NCBI GenBank assembly: GCA_036785705.1
Contig: JAWUZG010000056.1
Coordinates: forward strand, 11,270,501-11,334,500
Reading direction: 5' to 3'
From: Acanthornis magna
Lineage: Eukaryota; Chordata; Aves; Passeriformes; Acanthizidae
Length of the DNA: 64,000 nt
Position 1 is the stretch's first letter, and each line of letters starts with the position of its first letter. A program made the translations under genes and the position numbers. The notes under the pieces are model-generated. The model was not told the DNA's origin. It did no database searches and saw nothing but the letters and a program-made list of their open reading frames with translations. Below are positions 61,101 to 64,000 of the stretch, one piece after another.

Positions 61101-62558
61101 TTTAGTCTGTGCTGCCTTTCCACTCCCTGCCCTTCTCTCCTTAAGTGTCTGTTTGCTACAGCAGCAAGAAATAAAAGACTTTCCTTGCATTGTGAAAGGT
61201 GTAAGTGGGGATGTTCCTGGGTTCAGCAGTCAGCCCCAGGCCAGTCCAGCTCATTGGTTTAGAGGATGTCCTTGCAAGACTTCTCACACTGAACATAGCA
61301 GCCTTGCATAAGTGATGGGGATGTGCAGCAGCCCCCGTGCCTGGTGGCCACTCCTAGTGGCAGACGGTTTCAGTGATGTGAATCAGCTCCTGAAACAAGC
61401 ATGCAGCCAAGTGTAAACTGGAGCTGGCTCAGTGGCATTGTGCCAATCCTCATCCCTTCACAGAGCATGAGCAAAGCAAGCAACTTGCCTTTTTATCTGG
61501 AGCTGGTTGGTGGGGTCATGTGTCAGGCTTTCACCAGCCAGTCCAGCTGATTAGCAGCTTGTGCGGCTTCTTTCAGTTTTTTAACTGATTCTGAGTTCCA
61601 ATCAAGTGCAATCTCACAAGAATCCTGGAAGGAGGGCTATTTAGGGCAGGCGAGCAGAATGTCTGTGTGTGCTGCTGGAACAACAGTGAAAATTGCTGGC
61701 GGCCGAGGAAGAAAATCCTTTGGGAGAAAAGGAACCTGACATGACAAAGGGACAAGCCTTCAAATCTTCATCTTGATATAAGAGGGCAAATACCCACTTT
61801 CAGAATATATTGTATTGAAGGCTTTTTTGGTTTTGGAAGATCGAGAGAAGGTTTGTGACATCTTACAGTGGTGTCAAGAAGATGTCACCCCTCTCTCTTA
61901 CACGCCTTCTTTTCATTCTCTTTTCCTTTTCTATTTCTGTGTCTGATGTTGAAGTTCATTTGATTTTCTGATTCCTCCTGCATTTAATTTCCCTGAGTTC
62001 AGTCTCTGCCTGGATTTAGAGTCATAATCATTAGTATTTGGAAGTGTGGGGTTAAAATGATAAAATAAATTTGTTAAAATGTAAGGGGTTTTTTTTTCCA
62101 TCTAGCTTTTCAATATCTAATTATTTTTCAGCTGATCTAGTATGCAATTGATAAGATGAAAATGTAAATTTCCAGGTTTAGTATTCAAAGTATTTTTCGT
62201 CTGATCAAAGAAAGGGAAGCATTTTACAAAACACGAAGCTTGCTTTCTTGCAAATGTCTGAAGTTATGTGGTTGTAGTCAAGCCATCAGGAAATCCACAG
62301 GGCATCCACTAATGCTTATTTCATTTTTCTACAGGAGGTCTTGACCTTATCTTCATGCCAGGCCTTGGGTTTGACAAAAAAGGCAACAGATTGGGAAGAG
62401 GGAAAGGATATTACGATACCTATCTTGAAAGATGTATGAAACATCCCCGTGGAAAGCCTTACACAATTGCTTTGGCTTTTAGAGAACAGATTTGTGAATC
62501 AGTGCCTGTGACAGAAAATGATGTTCCTATAGATGAAGTCCTTTATGAAGACTGCTGA
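39763..62558 (+). CDS. MTHFS: 5,10-methenyltetrahydrofolate synthetase (5-formyl-THF cyclo-ligase), three exons
   Basis: This cytosolic enzyme uses ATP to convert 5-formyl-tetrahydrofolate to 5,10-methenyl-tetrahydrofolate (EC 6.3.3.2), returning stored folate to the one-carbon pool. Exons 39763-39876, 43697-43961 and 62335-62558 join in phases 0 and 1 to give 200 aa (human 203). The N-terminal AKRQLRGEL supplies the basic ATP-contacting residues; IAIFLSM (51-57) and FIPRY (78-82) form the core and folate pocket; MPGLGFD (134-140) and the glycine-rich GRGKGYYD (147-154) are the family signature for nucleotide binding. The C-terminus is DEVLYEDC. I chose the ATG at 39763 because it aligns with the family start and has G at -3 and +4. 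An in-frame ATG at 39736 would add nine residues. Intron 2 is 18.4 kb. Confidence 0.97.
40101..40620. repeat. Minisatellite in MTHFS intron 1, about 49-bp unit, about 10 copies
   Basis: The repeated pattern is CTGGGGTGCTGGGGACACTT followed by CACCCCTGCAGTAATGGTCA and CATTTCAGTC. Units from 40141 to about 40520 are near 49 bases; the last ones are shortened. Two units around 40290-40388 are almost identical and the others diverge. ORFs of 125-176 codons through it are by-products. Confidence 0.9.
41040..41110 (+). repeat. Possible ancient L3/CR1-like relic
   Basis: CATTTATATGGTTATTTTCC and GAGGATCTCAAATCATTTTA resemble the old amniote repeat motif also suspected at 20100. Diverged; eye match only. 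Confidence 0.3.
42176..42260. repeat. Two-copy tandem duplication, 42-bp unit
   Basis: TTGGTGTCTCAGTTTCTCAC continuing CTTCACCAAACCCATGAGAAG is repeated once, 42 bases later, with one substitution noticed (CTCAC to CTCTC). Confidence 0.9.
43697..43961 (+). CDS. MTHFS: MTHFS coding exon 2
   Basis: Starts VINHPKYQ after ATGTAG and ends EEALAG plus one base before GTGAGT (phase 1). It encodes residues 39-126 and the first base of Gly127, including the IAIFLSM core strand and FIPRY. Confidence 0.96.
51009..51078. repeat. Short tandem repeat, AATATTATGTTCCT x3
   Basis: AATATTATGTTCCT occurs at about 51013, 51036 and 51061, spaced 23-25 bases, within a longer 48-bp partial duplication. Confidence 0.85.
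55405..55535 (+). mobile_element. tRNA-Ile-derived SINE with CR1-type tail (TguSINE1-like)
   Basis: GATGAGCTCAGTTGGTCAGA and GCATAGTGCTAATGATGTCA correspond to the D-arm/box A and anticodon arm of tRNA-Ile (AAT). A decayed box B region follows, then GAGTTGGACTCAATAATCCT, TGTGGGTCCCTTCC and the CR1-type end TATTCTGTGATTCTGTGA. A tRNA-Ile head joined to a CR1 tail is the known design of the songbird family TguSINE1. It is not a functional tRNA gene: the acceptor stem is missing and box B is degraded. Confidence 0.8.
56560..56650 (+). repeat. Possible ancient CR1/L3-like relic
   Basis: TTAGGTGCTATGTAAATACA, GAACAAGAGGTGATCTCTGC and CCTACAGAG follow the order of the amniote repeat motif 'ggtgctgtacaaacac...gacagtccctgcccc(a)aagag'. 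Confidence 0.35.
58040..58125 (+). repeat. Possible MIR-type relic
   Basis: TCCTTAGGCCAGTCATTTCA followed by CTTCTCTGTGA resembles the MIR core 'ccttgggcaagtcacttcacctctctgtg'. Confidence 0.4.
60837..61021 (+). other. Exon-like ORF of unknown identity in MTHFS intron 2
   Basis: A good acceptor (TTGCTCTGGCTTTTCTAG) is followed by an open frame reading [19 protein letters not shown] and later [19 protein letters not shown], ending at AAGGCTAG/GTACTG, a fair donor. The segment is 185 bases. In its open frame it has no stop and plausible codon use; the stop lies in the acceptor itself (TAG) upstream and at 61056-61058 downstream. I do not recognise the protein. Inserted between MTHFS exons 2 and 3 it would be read in another frame and stop, so it is not a normal MTHFS exon. 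It could be a lost exon or pseudogene fragment, an exon of an overlapping transcript, or chance. Confidence 0.25.
62335..62558 (+). CDS. MTHFS: MTHFS coding exon 3
   Basis: Begins with the last two bases of Gly127 after TTTCTACAG and encodes residues 128-200, including MPGLGFD, the GRGKGYYD signature and the terminal DEVLYEDC, then TGA at 62556-62558. Confidence 0.97.
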
Positions 62559-62656
62559 AAGTGTTTTGATACCAACCCACCTTCAGAGCAGCCAACTAAA
62601 GGTGTCAGATCCATCAATCATTGTTTTTTCTAATTGTCATATATCACTTCGGGACC

Positions 62657-62662
62657 AATAAA
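62657..62662 (+). terminator. MTHFS: MTHFS poly(A) signal
   Basis: AATAAA lies about 100 bases after the stop, followed by the GT-rich TTTGTGTTTGGGG (62671-62683). This gives a short 3' UTR. Further AATAAA motifs near 63115, 63602 and 63725 could serve longer forms. Confidence 0.8.
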
Positions 62663-62683
62663 ATACACTATTTGTGTTTGGGG

Positions 62684-64000
62684 AAAAAAAACTCAAAAAA
62701 CCAGTGTAACCGGGGAAATGGTAGTGAGGATTGTGTTGATTTGCTTCTAATTAGCAAATGTCTGGTGTGAATTCTTATTTTAGAATCAATAGAAACAAGA
62801 ATGAGTGACTGTTTATTACAGTAAGGACCATTTCTTCTCATAGTGTTTTTGAGGAACAAGCTTCTCGATACTTAACAGTTTTATTATTCCAGTTTAAAAG
62901 TGAACTGTCTAGTAATGACAGTTCTTGATCCATTCTGGAATTAGACAGAAGTTCTTAGTACTTAAATATTGTGTGCATCCATGAGCGAAACAAGAAATTG
63001 ATGGAGAGATCTTAGATTAAGCTGGGAAAAAAGGGTGATGGGAAAAAAGCCTTAATTAATTTTAGCTTATGCAATAATTTTGACTGTTTACTTGGCTCCT
63101 TGCAGTTGTCTCAAAATAAATACCTGTTAATGAAAAATGGTTGATATCCATAACTTTGGTATGTTCTGTCCTTTATCTGAATACAAGATTGTAATGTCAT
63201 TTAAAATGTGGTCAAGGAGTTCTCTATCTGGAGACAGCTCTTTTTTGGTAAAATAATATTAAAAATTACTTTAAGTTCTCTAATTTCGTACATAAGCCAT
63301 TCATAATGTCCCAAAATACTGTGTGAAGCATGGGTGCTATGTTAAGTGATAAAGAGATGCTGAGAATTGCAGAAAGCAGGTTTTATGGATGGAATAAATT
63401 TTTGGGTGGAAATTTTTGGGTGTTCTCTGGTTCTCTAGACAATCGTGGAAATGCAGAAGATAGTGAGTTTCCCCTTCACACTGTCCTTGTATTACTAGGA
63501 CACAATATTTCCAATCAGGATCAATCAAACTGTCAGAATTTTGTGTTTCTTCTTCAATACAACTTCACCTTTTCTATGCATGTTGAATTCTCCCCTCAAT
63601 CAATAAATCCGTGTTTATTTTCACCAAACTACTCTGTGTCATCATTAAAAAATCCATAAATTCTCAAGGACCAGCTGCAGAGTGGAATGACCTTAAGGCT
63701 TCCCCAGCAATAACTGGTTTTGTGAATAAAACCACGCCTACAGTACATGCAAACCTTTTCATCTCAGAGTGCTTGTACTCAGTGCTATTTCCATTCTGCT
63801 AATACAGGAACTAATTAGACCCTCTGGCCCGGGGGTGAACACAAGCTTAGCAACTGAGGTCTCTCTGGCCTGTGCTCCCTGGTGCTTCTCCATCGTGTGT
63901 TAACCGAGGTCCATCTGGCTGGGCTTGAGGAAGATCCCTTCAGTGTTGGCCTGCTGGGCGTCCCAGCAGTGTGTGCAGAGAGCTGCAGCCTGGGCAAGGC
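62684..64000. other. Non-coding DNA downstream of MTHFS
   Basis: Nothing recognisable apart from extra AATAAA motifs. The last 180 bases are richer in GC, with no known motif. In other vertebrates the next gene in this direction is MINAR1; none of it is visible here. Confidence 0.5.

Larger units (their letters stand above)
43962..62334 (+). other. MTHFS: MTHFS intron 2 (18.4 kb)
   Basis: Bounded by GGG/GTGAGT and TTTCTACAG/GAGG. Apart from the SINE at 55405, a small tandem repeat at 51009, old-repeat relics and the exon-like ORF at 60837, I see nothing recognisable. ORFs of 174 codons (47950, plus) and 162 codons (54542, minus) lack known motifs. Confidence 0.85.

Overview
This window is nuclear DNA from a bird, most likely a songbird (passerine). 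The evidence is two intron-containing vertebrate genes, CpG-island promoters, several CR1 LINE fragments, a solo retroviral LTR, and a tRNA-Ile-headed SINE with a CR1-type tail resembling the passerine family TguSINE1. There are no bacterial-style operons. Most of the sequence is intergenic or intronic.

Layout. Positions 1-340 and about 6300-7160 are two CpG islands with inverted CCAAT boxes. Known vertebrate synteny (FAH-ZFAND6-BCL2A1-MTHFS) and a minus-strand splice donor at 6825/6824 suggest that they are alternative 5' ends of ZFAND6, whose coding exons would lie left of the window; no ZFAND6 protein sequence is visible here. Positions 7160-33390 are gene-poor, with one clear CR1 copy (29101-29655), an A/T homopolymer palindrome, and faint ancient repeats. 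BCL2A1, an anti-apoptotic BCL2-family gene, occupies 33461-35457 (+) in two coding exons (174 aa). MTHFS, 5,10-methenyltetrahydrofolate synthetase, occupies 39763-62558 (+) in three coding exons (200 aa), with a poly(A) signal at 62657. Positions 62663-64000 hold no recognisable gene.

The most unusual stretch is 38044-40620, between BCL2A1 and the start of MTHFS. It holds, in order, a CR1 fragment, a 33-bp minisatellite of about 19 near-identical units, a 472-bp solo LTR inserted in the last units with a 4-bp target duplication, a run of 58 A just upstream of MTHFS exon 1, and a second minisatellite (about 49-bp unit) at the start of MTHFS intron 1. The 33-bp array stays open in several frames and will produce false protein predictions.

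The two genes are neighbours by ancestral synteny and there is no sign that they function together: one controls mitochondrial apoptosis, the other folate one-carbon metabolism. I did not find a convincing new molecular system. The best leads are an unidentified exon-like ORF at 60837-61021 inside MTHFS intron 2, the paired promoter motifs, and the minisatellite/LTR composite.
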